A DNA stretch of 64,000 nucleotides from JAGOBP01 sp964550855 (GCA_964550855.1 CAZKBQ010000023.1:1-64000); one strand, 5' to 3'. Positions 8,285-16,620 are shown, counted from the stretch's first letter. Numbers and translations: made by a program. The notes: generated by a model from the letters alone, not told the origin.

Positions 8285-9439
8285 ATGCCCCCCGCCCTCG
8301 ACGGCATCCGCATCATCGATTTAACCGAAGCCCTGGCCGGACCGTTCTGCACCATGATTCTGGGTGATCTCGGCGCAGACGTGATCAAAGTCGAGCGCCC
8401 CGGCGTCGGCGATCAGGCCCGCAAATGGGGACCGCCCTTCATCGGCACGGAGAGCGCCTATTTTCTGGCTGTCAACCGCAACAAGCGCAGCGTGGAGATC
8501 GACATCACCACGCTGGCGGGTCAGGCCATCATGCGGCGCCTGATCGATCGGGCCGATGTCTTCGTCTGCAATGTGCGCAAAGTCGAATCACTGCAAAAAG
8601 TGGGGCTTGATCCAGAGACGCTGCGCGCCGCCCACCCCCGATTGATCTACTGCTCCATCACGGGCTACGGGCGCACCGGCCCGTATGCGGGACGCGGCGG
8701 CTACGATCTGGTGGCGCAGGCCGAAGCCGGCCTGATGGCGGCCACTGGCGAACCCGATGGCGAGCCGCAGCGCTGGCCGGTCGCCATTGCCGACATGAGC
8801 ACCGGCGTATGGTCGGCCGTCGCCATTCTGGCGGCCCTGTACGCGCGCGACAAGGCCGGGCAAGGCCAGTTCATCGATCAGGCCCTGCTCGACGGCCAGC
8901 TCGGCTGGGCGCCCATCATGGCAGGCGAATACTTTGCCACCGGCCAACGTCCGCCGCGGCTGGGCAACCGCCACGCCAGCATCGTGCCATACCAGGTCTT
9001 TAAGGCGCGTGACAAACACGTGATCATCGCCGTGGGCACTCAGGCCTTGTGGGCGCGCTTCTGCGACGTGCTGGGCGTCGGCCCCGAACTTCGCAGCGAC
9101 GCCCGGTTCGCCTCCAATCCCGATCGGCTGCAGCACTACCGCGAACTCATGGACATCATCGAACCGATCCTGCTTCAGCGCGACGCCGCCGACTGGCTGG
9201 AGCAACTGCGCACCGCCGAAATCCCGTGCGGGGCCATCAACGCGCTGGACGAAACACTGAACGATCCGCAGATTCAGCATCGCGGCATGATCGTGGACTT
9301 CGATCATCCCGCCGGCCCGATCAAGGTGCTGGGCAGCCCGCTGCACCTGTCCGATACGCCGGTGACCTATCGTCGCCGTCCGCCGTTGCTGGGGGAACAC
9401 ACGGCGGAAGTCTTGAACGAATTAGCCGGCGATCAATAA
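8285..9439 (+). CDS. CaiB/BaiF family (class III) CoA transferase
   Basis: This 384-residue protein opens with LDGIRIIDLTEALAGPFCTM and GDLGADVIKVERPGVGDQAR, hallmark motifs of family III CoA transferases. NRNKRSVEIDI and the catalytic-Asp region IADMSTG follow. These enzymes move CoA between carboxylic acids through an aspartyl-CoA intermediate. The acid used here cannot be told from sequence; formyl-CoA/oxalate, carnitine and succinate types share the fold. The length is normal for the family. The ATG at 8285 follows an AAAGGA. The amidohydrolase gene starts 38 nt downstream, so the two probably share a transcript. Confidence 0.9.
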   Translation: MPPALDGIRIIDLTEALAGPFCTMILGDLGADVIKVERPGVGDQARKWGPPFIGTESAYFLAVNRNKRSVEIDITTLAGQAIMRRLIDRADVFVCNVRKVESLQKVGLDPETLRAAHPRLIYCSITGYGRTGPYAGRGGYDLVAQAEAGLMAATGEPDGEPQRWPVAIADMSTGVWSAVAILAALYARDKAGQGQFIDQALLDGQLGWAPIMAGEYFATGQRPPRLGNRHASIVPYQVFKARDKHVIIAVGTQALWARFCDVLGVGPELRSDARFASNPDRLQHYRELMDIIEPILLQRDAADWLEQLRTAEIPCGAINALDETLNDPQIQHRGMIVDFDHPAGPIKVLGSPLHLSDTPVTYRRRPPLLGEHTAEVLNELAGDQ

Positions 9440-9477
9440 AGCACACCCACCAACCCACCATCCACCGAGAGGCTACC

Positions 9478-10830
9478 ATGCTCATCACTCACGGACGCAT
9501 CGCCACGTTTGGCAAGAACCCGCAGGTCATCGACGACGGCGCGATCTACATCGAGGGCGATCAGATCGTCGAAGTCGGCGCAACGGCCGATCTGATCGCG
9601 CGCCATCCCGAAGCCGAGCGGCTTGACGCGCAAGGTCAGCTGGTGCTGCCCGGCTCCATCTGCGCGCACACGCACTTCTATGGCGCCTTCGCGCGCGGCA
9701 TGGCGATCCCCGGCGAACCCGCGAAGAACTTCGTGGAGATTCTGCAAAAGCTATGGTGGCGGCTGGATCGCGCCCTGGACGAAGACAGCATTCGATTGTC
9801 CGCGCTGGTCTGCCTCGTCGACGCGATCCGCCACGGCACGACCACGCTGATCGACCACCACGCCAGCCCCAACTACATCGACGGCTCGCTGGACATCTGC
9901 GCGGACGCGATCGTTCAATCCGGCCTGCGCGTGTGCGAGTGTTACGAAGTCACCGACCGCAACGGCCCGGAGGGCGCTCGCGCCGGTATTGCGGAAAATG
10001 TCAGATTTGCCAGATCACTTGCCGGTCGTCACTCATCACTCCTGGCCGCCTCGTTTGGCTTGCACGCCTCATTCACCGTCGGGCCGGCCACGCTCGATCG
10101 ATGCGTGGCCGAAGCGCACGCGCTGGGCCTGGGCTTTCACATCCACGTGGCCGAAGACGCCGCCGACGAAGTGGACGCCGAACGCCAATACGGCCTGCGC
10201 GTGGGCGAACACCTGCGCGCCGCCAACATCCTCGGCGAGAAGACGCTGTCGGCCCACTGCGTCCACGTCAACGACGCCGAGATCGAGCTGCTGGCCAAGA
10301 CCCGCACCAAGGTCAGCCATCAGCCGCGCAGCAACATGAACAACGCCGTGGGAACCGCGCCCGTACAACAGATGCTCGATCGCGGCGTGACGGTGGGTCT
10401 GGGCAACGACGGCCTGAGCAACAACATGTACAGCGAGATGAAGGCCGCCTACTTTGTGCACAAAGCCAGCGCGCATGATCCGCGCGCGATGAGCGGCGAT
10501 ACCGTGGCCCGATTGGCCTACGACAACAACGCGCAAATCGCCGCGTTGTTCTGGCCCAAACCGATCGGGGCGTTGATCCCCGGCGCGTATGCCGACATCG
10601 TGCTCTTGGATTATTTCCCGTACACGCCGCTGACGGCGGGCAATTTGCCGTGGCAGATCATTTTCGGGGTGGACGGCTCGCATGTGACAACGACCATTGT
10701 CGGCGGCAAGGTGCTGATGCGCAATCGGGTCTTGCTGACGCTCGACGAAGAACGCATCGCCGCGCAGGCCCGCGAGATCGCGCCGCGCGTCTGGCGCAAG
10801 TTCGAGGCGATCACCGCGCAGGAAAGCTGA
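9478..10830 (+). CDS. ssnA: SsnA-like amidohydrolase/deaminase
   Basis: This is a 450-residue metal-dependent amidohydrolase. The first metal motif is HTHFYGAF, preceded by LPGSICA. HIHVAEDAADE, SAHCVHVND, a GLGNDGLSNNM motif and a C-terminal composite beta-sandwich (GADIVLLD-like) follow. The MLITHGRIATFGKNPQ start and the GTTTLIDHHASPN motif fit the SsnA subgroup of chlorohydrolase/guanine-deaminase-like enzymes, whose natural substrate is unsettled. The ATG at 9478 follows a GAGAGG. Around residues 170-185 a short run whose DNA resembles the intergenic TCACTCA repeats lies between conserved blocks (see findings). Confidence 0.85.
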   Translation: MLITHGRIATFGKNPQVIDDGAIYIEGDQIVEVGATADLIARHPEAERLDAQGQLVLPGSICAHTHFYGAFARGMAIPGEPAKNFVEILQKLWWRLDRALDEDSIRLSALVCLVDAIRHGTTTLIDHHASPNYIDGSLDICADAIVQSGLRVCECYEVTDRNGPEGARAGIAENVRFARSLAGRHSSLLAASFGLHASFTVGPATLDRCVAEAHALGLGFHIHVAEDAADEVDAERQYGLRVGEHLRAANILGEKTLSAHCVHVNDAEIELLAKTRTKVSHQPRSNMNNAVGTAPVQQMLDRGVTVGLGNDGLSNNMYSEMKAAYFVHKASAHDPRAMSGDTVARLAYDNNAQIAALFWPKPIGALIPGAYADIVLLDYFPYTPLTAGNLPWQIIFGVDGSHVTTTIVGGKVLMRNRVLLTLDEERIAAQAREIAPRVWRKFEAITAQES

Positions 10831-10855
10831 GATTCACGTTGTGACCGCCGGGCCA

Positions 10856-10884
10856 TTGCCCACCGGCTGCGTTTGAAGTACGCT
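10856..10884 (+). promoter_or_regulatory. Possible promoter of the metzincin gene
   Basis: TTGCCC (10856-10861), a 17-bp spacer and TACGCT (10879-10884) precede the secreted peptidase gene, with an AGGAG ribosome site further on. Both boxes are imperfect. Confidence 0.4.
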
Positions 10885-10916
10885 GAATCCAGCCTGACGA
10901 TCAACAGGAGTTCAGC

Positions 10917-12971
10917 ATGTTCAAGCGCCTCATTATCCTCAGTTTCTTGCTCGCCGGCCTGTCGACCGTTATGGCTCTCGCCGTCGTGGCCAAAGCGGGC
11001 GTCGTTGTCCTGAGCTCGTTCACCGTCAGCTCACCTTCTCATCAGGCCCTTGTCCAGGTGGAGTGGGAAACCGCCGCCGAGCTCGACGTGACCGGCTTCG
11101 ATGTCGAGCGCAGTCTGTCTGCTGCCAACGTCTACACGACAGTCAACCCCACCCTGATCCCCGCGCAGGGCGACGCGTTGACCGGTTGGTCTTACGCGCT
11201 GACCGATCAGTCAGTGGTGCTGGGCACAAGTTACGACTACCGGCTGGCAGTCGTCAACGACGATCACACGATCGACTACTATCCGCCGGTCCGTGTCACG
11301 GCTGGCGGACCGTGCGCCGTCGTCAGCTGCACCGCCCACCTGCCGCTGGTCGCCCACTCCGTTGTCCCCATCGCCCCGCAGTTCGAAGTGACGCAGGGCG
11401 TGCAGCAGCCCGACAATAGTGTGCGCCTGATCGCCGGGCGCACAACGATCGTGCGCTGGACGTTGACCTCTGGCGCAGGCCAGACCGGCGTCAACGCTTA
11501 TCTCGTCGGCACACGCAGCGGCGTGCCGCTGGCCGGTTCGCCGCTGGCTGCGCTCAACAACTCACGCGCGCTCAAAGCCACTGCCGATCGCGCCGTGTTG
11601 AACGATACCTTCAACTTCCAACTCCCCGCCGATTGGGCTTCCGGCGCGATCGCGCTCAGCGCCTACGCCGCCGACAGCGCCGGTTTCTTCACCTCAACCG
11701 CCGCGCAGACCTTTGCGTTTGTGTCCACGCCCGCGCTGCCCGTCACCGTGGTGCCCATTGAGTATCACTGCACCAACAGCAGCGCCGTTGTGCTGCCGGG
11801 CGATGCGCCGTACAGCTATCTCACGAACTATACTTATCGCACCTATCCGGTGCCGGCGGTCAATCAGGCCGGGCACGCCGCCGCGCGGTACGACGGCCCG
11901 TGCCTCAACGACCTGCCCCAACCCACCAGCACCGACTGGGTTAATATGCTCGGCGTGGTCACGTCGATCTGGACGGCCGAAGGCCAGCCCAATCGCTACT
12001 ACTACGGGCTGGTGCACATCGACTGCGGCAGCAGCTGCATCGCGGGCCTGGGCTATCTGGGCTACTACCGGACCGCCGTCGGCTTCGACGGTTTCGGCGC
12101 GGCGCACAGCGGCGCCGGCGAGACGCACGCGCACGAAGTGGGCCACAATCACGGCCGCGATCACGCGCCGGGCTGCGGCACCGGCGACGCCGATCCGGCG
12201 TTTCCGTACGTGCCCGCCGACGGCAAAGCGCGCATCGGCGACGCCGCCCGGCCCAACTTCGGCCTGGACTTCAACGGACTCAAAATTTACACTTATAACG
12301 CCACCTACGATGTGATGAGTTATTGCAGCCCGAAATGGGTGTCTGATTACACTTACGAAGCGCTGTGGCAGTACGACAATGTGTTGCGGCTTTCTCCACC
12401 CGATGGGCTGATCGGCGCCCGATCGATCCTCGTCGCGGGCCAGATCGACGCGCCGACCGGCGAGGTGGCGCTGCGCCCCGCTTACGTGATCGATGAGCCG
12501 GGCCGGCTGCCCACAACGTCGTCCGGCACGTACACGCTCGAACTGCTGGACGCGAACGATCGCGTGCTGGCGGCGCAGCCGTTTGAGCCGGTGCGGGCGA
12601 TCATCGATTGGTGGCATGGCTCGTCAGAGGAAACGCTGAGCTTTCACCTGCAGCTGCCCTACGTGGACGGCGTGAAGGCGCTGCGCGTGCGACACGGCGA
12701 CCGCGTGGTCGGCCAACTCAAGCCCGGGCCGCAGCCGCCCGTCATCGGATCGCCGGAAAACCGCTCGGGCCAGCTTAGCTGGTCGGGCCGCGATGCGGAC
12801 GGCGACACCGTCACTTATCTGGTACGAGCGTCGTACGATGAGGGCCGCACCTGGGACGTCATCGGGTTGTATTTGATCCAGCCGACCGTGGCTGTGGCTC
12901 GCGGCAGCCTGGTGGAAGTTACTGCCAGCGACGGCCTGAACAGTGTCAAAACCCTGACGCTCGCGCCCTGA
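10917..12971 (+). CDS. Secreted metzincin-type zinc metalloprotease
   Basis: This 684-residue exported protein starts with a signal peptide (MFKRLIILSFLLAGLSTVMA). A fibronectin-III-like domain follows (about 30-125; VEWETAAELDVTGFDVERS), then a short spacer with AHLPLV, another beta domain, and a catalytic region. The metzincin zinc motif HEVGHNHGRDH spans His406 to His416 (zinc ligands His406, His410, His416; base Glu407; Gly413). A Met-turn, YDVMSYC, follows at about Met467. The C-terminal third contains Ig-like domains (SWSGRDADGDTVTYLVRAS). It would digest extracellular proteins. The ATG has an AGGAG 8 nt upstream. Metzincins are well known; this multi-domain arrangement I do not match to a named subfamily. 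Confidence 0.85.
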   Translation: MFKRLIILSFLLAGLSTVMALAVVAKAGVVVLSSFTVSSPSHQALVQVEWETAAELDVTGFDVERSLSAANVYTTVNPTLIPAQGDALTGWSYALTDQSVVLGTSYDYRLAVVNDDHTIDYYPPVRVTAGGPCAVVSCTAHLPLVAHSVVPIAPQFEVTQGVQQPDNSVRLIAGRTTIVRWTLTSGAGQTGVNAYLVGTRSGVPLAGSPLAALNNSRALKATADRAVLNDTFNFQLPADWASGAIALSAYAADSAGFFTSTAAQTFAFVSTPALPVTVVPIEYHCTNSSAVVLPGDAPYSYLTNYTYRTYPVPAVNQAGHAAARYDGPCLNDLPQPTSTDWVNMLGVVTSIWTAEGQPNRYYYGLVHIDCGSSCIAGLGYLGYYRTAVGFDGFGAAHSGAGETHAHEVGHNHGRDHAPGCGTGDADPAFPYVPADGKARIGDAARPNFGLDFNGLKIYTYNATYDVMSYCSPKWVSDYTYEALWQYDNVLRLSPPDGLIGARSILVAGQIDAPTGEVALRPAYVIDEPGRLPTTSSGTYTLELLDANDRVLAAQPFEPVRAIIDWWHGSSEETLSFHLQLPYVDGVKALRVRHGDRVVGQLKPGPQPPVIGSPENRSGQLSWSGRDADGDTVTYLVRASYDEGRTWDVIGLYLIQPTVAVARGSLVEVTASDGLNSVKTLTLAP

Positions 12972-12998
12972 TAATTTTTTAGAAATCCATGATAGATA

Positions 12999-13026
12999 TT
13001 GACAGCCTTTGCCCGTGTGGTACAAT
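12999..13026 (+). promoter_or_regulatory. Strong promoter of the SufR-like regulator gene
   Basis: TTGACA (12999-13004), a 16-bp spacer and TACAAT (13021-13026), about 55 nt before the regulator start. It lies in an AT-rich gap directly after the metzincin stop. Confidence 0.75.
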
Positions 13027-13080
13027 TTCCAAAGGCTCTTCCAGCCAGGGGAGGTTGAAGAGCCGGGAGTGGCACCACAC

Positions 13081-13698
13081 ATGGCGGATACGCGTCAAGA
13101 CATTTTGCGGATTCTGCGCGAGCGGGGGCAGGCCGACGTCAACGAGTTGTCGGCCGCTTTAGGCTTGTCGCCGGTCACAGTGCACTATCACATCAATGTG
13201 CTGCAGCGCGACGGCCTGCTGGAAGTCCAGTCGCTGCGTCAGGGCGTGGGGCGCCCCAAGAATGTGTTTGCGCTGCGCGATTCGGCTTTTGAGCGGTTTC
13301 CACAGAGCTATCACCGGCTCAGCGACCGGCTGCTGGAGATGTTGAAGAGCCGCCTGACCGAGGCGGACATCCAGCAGTTGTTCGAGCGCATCGGGCAGGA
13401 CATCGCCGCCGAGCACGCGGCGGCGCTGCAAGACAAGCCGCTTGAGGAGAAAATCGCCACGCTGATCAGCTTGCTGGGCGAAGAGGGTTTCATGTCACGG
13501 CTGGACAAGCTGGACAACGGGCAGTTTGTGCTGACGCAGTACAATTGCCCCTACCAGTACGTGGTGGCGCGGCATCCCGAGGTGTGCGAATTGGACCTGC
13601 AGTTGATGAACAGCGCGCTGGGCACGCCGGTGCAGCGGCATACCTGCGTGGTGCAGGGCGATGCGGTCTGCACGTTTCATATCAACACAACTACTTAG
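13081..13698 (+). CDS. SufR-like winged-helix transcriptional regulator with four cysteines
   Basis: This 205-residue protein has a DeoR/ArsR-type winged helix at residues 5-65 (DILRILRERGQADVNELSAA, then VTVHYHINVLQRDGLLEV). The C-terminal domain carries Cys156, Cys169, Cys189 and Cys197; the first pair is C-x12-C as in cyanobacterial SufR, and HTCVVQGDAVC resembles a V4R-like Cys end. SufR proteins bind an Fe-S cluster and repress Fe-S assembly genes. The next gene, 8 nt downstream, is an Fe-S assembly factor, which supports this role. The ATG at 13081 starts MADTRQDILR. An in-frame start 72 nt earlier would overlap the promoter and was rejected. Confidence 0.8.
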   Translation: MADTRQDILRILRERGQADVNELSAALGLSPVTVHYHINVLQRDGLLEVQSLRQGVGRPKNVFALRDSAFERFPQSYHRLSDRLLEMLKSRLTEADIQQLFERIGQDIAAEHAAALQDKPLEEKIATLISLLGEEGFMSRLDKLDNGQFVLTQYNCPYQYVVARHPEVCELDLQLMNSALGTPVQRHTCVVQGDAVCTFHINTTT

Positions 13699-13706
13699 GA
13701 GTTGGC

Positions 13707-14030
13707 ATGTCAGACACCGCCGAAGTCCAGGAATACACGCCTGAGGAGCAGGCGCTGCGCGACGCGCTGCGCACGGTGGTTGATCCCGAACTGGGGATGA
13801 ACATCGTGGAGTTGGGATTGATCCGCAAGATTAACTTCAACCCCGATCTGGTGGAGATCACCATGATCATGACCACCCCCTTCTGCCCGTATGGCCCGGC
13901 GCTGCTGGAACAGACCCGCCGCGCCGCCGAGCAGCACGCGCAAGTGCCGGTGAAGTTGACGCTGGGCATGGAGATGTGGGAGCCGTCGATGATGGAGGGC
14001 GGCCCGCCGGCGGAGTGGGGCCTGTATTAG
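13707..14030 (+). CDS. MIP18/DUF59 family Fe-S assembly factor (SufT/PaaD-like)
   Basis: This 107-residue protein holds the DUF59 signature: LRTVVDPELGMNIVELGLI, then ITMIMTTPFCPYGPALLEQ, including the conserved Cys in the TxxxCP loop. It ends with a short LGMEMWEPSMM segment. DUF59 proteins help deliver iron-sulfur clusters, as SufT and eukaryotic MIP18 do. The ATG has a TAGGAG 8 nt upstream. It follows the SufR-like regulator by 8 nt and is followed by a terminator hairpin, so the pair forms a short operon in which the regulator may sense Fe-S status. Confidence 0.88.
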   Translation: MSDTAEVQEYTPEEQALRDALRTVVDPELGMNIVELGLIRKINFNPDLVEITMIMTTPFCPYGPALLEQTRRAAEQHAQVPVKLTLGMEMWEPSMMEGGPPAEWGLY

Positions 14031-14063
14031 TGTGAGCATCCTCATCAACCCGCACCAACCATC

Positions 14064-14094
14064 GACCCTCCGGCCGTGACACCGCCGGAGGGTC
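14064..14094 (+). terminator. Terminator hairpin after the Fe-S pair
   Basis: A perfect 10-bp stem, GACCCTCCGG (14064-14073) and CCGGAGGGTC (14085-14094), with an 11-nt loop; the trailing tract (ATTTGATGT) is only weakly T-rich. It separates the SufR/DUF59 unit from the SirB1-type gene. Confidence 0.7.
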
Positions 14095-14115
14095 ATTTGA
14101 TGTACAATGGCGCCC

Positions 14116-14925
14116 ATGGATAACCCTGATTTTCGCGCGGTGGTTCGCCAGCCTGAGGAGCACATCGATCTGGCGCGCGCCGCCCTGTTGTTCGCCCGCG
14201 ACGCTTTCCCCGGCCTTGATGTGGAGCTCTACCTCAATCAGCTGGCCGAATGGGCCGAGGATATCCGATCGGCGGTACAGACTGCTGCGGATCCGATCGA
14301 TACGCTCAACCAGTTTCTGTTCGGGGTGCTGCAGCTGGCCGGCAACCGATTGTTCTACAACGACCCGCTGAACAGCTATCTCAACCAGGCGATCGATCGA
14401 CGCACCGGGCTGCCCATCACGCTGGCCGTGATCTATCTGGACATCGCGCGGCGCTTGAATCTGCCGGTGGACGGGGTGGGGTTGCCGGGGCACTTCATTG
14501 TGCGGGCCACGCTGGGCGGCGTGCGGTACATCGATGTGTTTCACCAGGGCAAAGACCTGACCGTCGCCGACTGTCGCCAACTGGTCAGCGAACTCTCAGA
14601 CGGCCAGATCGAATTTAACGCGGCCATGCTGGCGCCGGTAGGCCCGCGCCTGATCCTGGCGCGGATGCTGAACAACTTGAAGAACGCCTATCTGCATCAG
14701 CACAAGTTTGAAGCGGCCGTCCCGCCGGTGGAACGCCTGATCGATCTGCAGCCCGATGAGCCGGCGCATCTGCGCGATCTGGGTTTGCTGCACTATCAGC
14801 TGAATCGCTATGATCTGGCGCTGCCGCTGCTCAATCGCTACACGGTGCTGGCCAATCTGCCCACCGACGATCCGGTGCGGCAGATCATCGGCAACATTCA
14901 CACCCACATCGCGCGGCTCAACTGA
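14116..14925 (+). CDS. SirB1-type transglutaminase-like protein with TPR-like C-terminus
   Basis: This 269-residue protein has the SirB1/transglutaminase-like N-terminal domain: LNQFLFGVLQLAGN, NDPLNSYLNQAIDRRTGLPI and LPGHFIVRA. Helical repeats follow (LIDLQPDEPAHLRDLGLLHY, LNRYDLALPLLNRYTVL) that look like TPRs. The family is widespread and of unclear function. The start is uncertain between ATG 14107 and ATG 14116. A TACAAT box at 14103-14108 overlaps the first and lies 7 nt before the second, which would make 14116 a leaderless start; no Shine-Dalgarno is present. The next gene is on the other strand, 15 nt away. Confidence 0.82.
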   Translation: MDNPDFRAVVRQPEEHIDLARAALLFARDAFPGLDVELYLNQLAEWAEDIRSAVQTAADPIDTLNQFLFGVLQLAGNRLFYNDPLNSYLNQAIDRRTGLPITLAVIYLDIARRLNLPVDGVGLPGHFIVRATLGGVRYIDVFHQGKDLTVADCRQLVSELSDGQIEFNAAMLAPVGPRLILARMLNNLKNAYLHQHKFEAAVPPVERLIDLQPDEPAHLRDLGLLHYQLNRYDLALPLLNRYTVLANLPTDDPVRQIIGNIHTHIARLN

Positions 14926-14940
14926 ACGCCCGCCCGGAAT

Positions 14941-15729
14941 TTAATCGTCATCCTCGTCGCGGGCCACGGGTCGGTCGCCGCCGGGCGAAGGCGGCAGGTT
15001 GCGCGCCGCCATGGCCGCACCCACGATGCCGGCCTCATTAAGCAGTTGGGCGGGCGTGATGCGCGTTTTGGATTCCAGGAAGCGGCCAAACTTGGCGAAG
15101 TTCTTGCTGACCCCGCCGCCCACAATATACAGGTCGGGTGAAAACAGCGCGTCCAATTCGGCCAGCACGGTGTTGACCCGCCTGGCCCACTTCTTCCAGC
15201 TCAGGTCCTTCTCCTCGCGAATCCGATCAGACGCATAAGCTTCGGACTCCTTGCCCCGGTGCAGCACCAAATGGCCCAGCTCAGTATTGGGCACCAGCCG
15301 CCCGTCCAAAAACAGCGCGCTGCCGATGCCGGTGCCAAACGTCAGCATCATCACCACGCCGGCCACGCCGCGCCCCGCGCCAAAGGTCATTTCAGCCAGG
15401 CCGGCCGCATCGGCGTCGTTCAACACCACCACCGGGCAGCCCGTCATGCGCTGAAACAGATTCTCGGCGTCATACCCGATCCAGCTCTTATCCACATTGG
15501 CCGCGCTCAGCGTGACGCCGCCCTTGATGATGGCGGGAAACGTGCAGCCGATTGGCCCTTCCCAATCGAAGTGCCGCGCCAGCTCGCCCACGACCGCGCC
15601 CACCGCCTCGGGCGTGGACGGGTCGGGGGTGGCGATGCGATAACGGTCGGCCGCCAACACCCCGCGCGCCACGTCCACGGGCGCGCCCTTGATGCCCGAT
15701 CCGCCGATGTCGATGCCCAGGATGTGCAT
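14941..15729 (-). CDS. ppgK: Polyphosphate glucokinase (ROK family)
   Basis: This 262-residue kinase starts MHILGIDIGGSGIKGAPVDV, the ROK phosphate-binding loop, and continues with GCTFPAIIKGGV, VVLNDADAAGLAE (catalytic Asp) and LTFGTGIGSALF. The SGIKGA start, short length and ELGHLVLHRGKESE motif without the zinc-finger cysteines of other ROK proteins are typical of the strictly or mainly polyphosphate-using glucokinases (PpgK). It phosphorylates glucose with inorganic polyphosphate rather than, or as well as, ATP. The C-terminus is acidic (DEDDD). It fits with the PPi-type phosphofructokinase at 45.8 kb. Its 5' region is shared with the divergent fadR gene. Confidence 0.88.
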   Translation of the reverse strand: MHILGIDIGGSGIKGAPVDVARGVLAADRYRIATPDPSTPEAVGAVVGELARHFDWEGPIGCTFPAIIKGGVTLSAANVDKSWIGYDAENLFQRMTGCPVVVLNDADAAGLAEMTFGAGRGVAGVVMMLTFGTGIGSALFLDGRLVPNTELGHLVLHRGKESEAYASDRIREEKDLSWKKWARRVNTVLAELDALFSPDLYIVGGGVSKNFAKFGRFLESKTRITPAQLLNEAGIVGAAMAARNLPPSPGGDRPVARDEDDD

Positions 15730-15813
15730 GCCGTGCCTCCCTGTCAGTGGTCTGCGCCCATTCTACAACAAAACGCTCCCAGGTGAGAACCGGCGTTGGT
15801 CGATTGTCGCCGC

Positions 15814-15842
15814 TTGACAAACGCCGCGAGCGGGACTATCCT
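15814..15842 (+). promoter_or_regulatory. Promoter of fadR
   Basis: TTGACA (15814-15819), a 17-bp spacer and TATCCT (15837-15842). The expected start near 15849 falls on the first bases of the FadR-like operator. Confidence 0.75.
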
Positions 15843-15848
15843 GTAGGC

Positions 15849-15865
15849 AACTGGTCAGACCTCTT
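15849..15865 (+). promoter_or_regulatory. Predicted FadR operator at the fadR transcription start
   Basis: AACTGGTCAGACCTCTT. It matches the enterobacterial FadR consensus (AACTGGTCNGACCTGTT) at every defined position but one. It sits over the +1 region of the fadR promoter, which suggests negative autoregulation relieved by acyl-CoA. That is inference from the known protein and site; no binding has been shown here. Confidence 0.72.
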
Positions 15866-15883
15866 ACCACGAGACGAAACCCG

Positions 15884-16600
15884 ATGAACTGGGAAACGCC
15901 CGCCCGTCCCGCCGAACTGATCGAAACCCGGCTGATCAACGCCATCCTCGACGGCGACTTTCCCGTCAACTCCAGCCTGCCGCCGGAACGCGACCTGGCC
16001 GCGCAGCTGGGCGTGACCCGCCCCACCCTGCGCGAAGGTCTGCAGCGCCTGGCCCGTGACGGCTGGATCGAAATTCGCCACGGCAAGCCCACCCGCGTGC
16101 GCGACTTCTGGCACGAGGGCAACCTGAGCGTGCTGGGCGCGATCGCCCGCTACATGGATCATCCCCCGGCCGACTTCGTGCCCAATTTGCTGCAGATCCG
16201 ATCGCTGCTCGCCCCGGCTTACGCGCAGCTGGCCGTCAAACGCTCGGGCAAGGCGCTGGGCAAATTTCTGGCGTCCTATCTTGAGCTGCCGGACACATCG
16301 GAAGCCTACGCGCAGGCCGATTGGGATCTGCACTACCGCCTGACGGTCGAAGCCGGCAATCCGATCTTCACCCTGATTCTCAACGGCTTCAAAGACCTGT
16401 ATCCGGCGATGGGGCAGATGTACTTCGCGTCGCCCAACGCCCGTGCCCGCTCGCGGAAGTTCTACGCAGATCTGCTAAAGGCGGCGCAGGCTGGCGATGC
16501 GGCCAAAGCGGCGCGCGTCACCCGCGCCGTCATGAACGACAGCGTAAAGTTGTGGAAGACCGCCAGCCGGCGGATGAGCGATAAAGCAAGTCGGCGCTAA
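15884..16600 (+). CDS. fadR: FadR-type fatty-acid-responsive transcriptional regulator (GntR family)
   Basis: This 238-residue protein has the same length class as Escherichia coli FadR (239). The DNA-binding part, LGVTRPTLREGLQRLARDGW and IRHGKPTRV, keeps the recognition residues T-R-x-T-L-R-E and H-G-K-P-T known from the FadR-DNA structure. The junction FWHEGNLSVLGAIARYMD and the C-terminal block AGNPIFTLILNGFKDLYP...YFASPNARA match the acyl-CoA-binding FadR domain closely, unlike ordinary FCD-type GntR proteins. FadR normally represses fatty-acid degradation and activates synthesis until acyl-CoA binds. Downstream are glycerolipid-type genes, so it probably governs them. FadR is best known from gammaproteobacteria, making transfer possible. 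Confidence 0.9.
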   Translation: MNWETPARPAELIETRLINAILDGDFPVNSSLPPERDLAAQLGVTRPTLREGLQRLARDGWIEIRHGKPTRVRDFWHEGNLSVLGAIARYMDHPPADFVPNLLQIRSLLAPAYAQLAVKRSGKALGKFLASYLELPDTSEAYAQADWDLHYRLTVEAGNPIFTLILNGFKDLYPAMGQMYFASPNARARSRKFYADLLKAAQAGDAAKAARVTRAVMNDSVKLWKTASRRMSDKASRR

Positions 16601-16620
16601 GGCGAATCAACCAACGTGCC

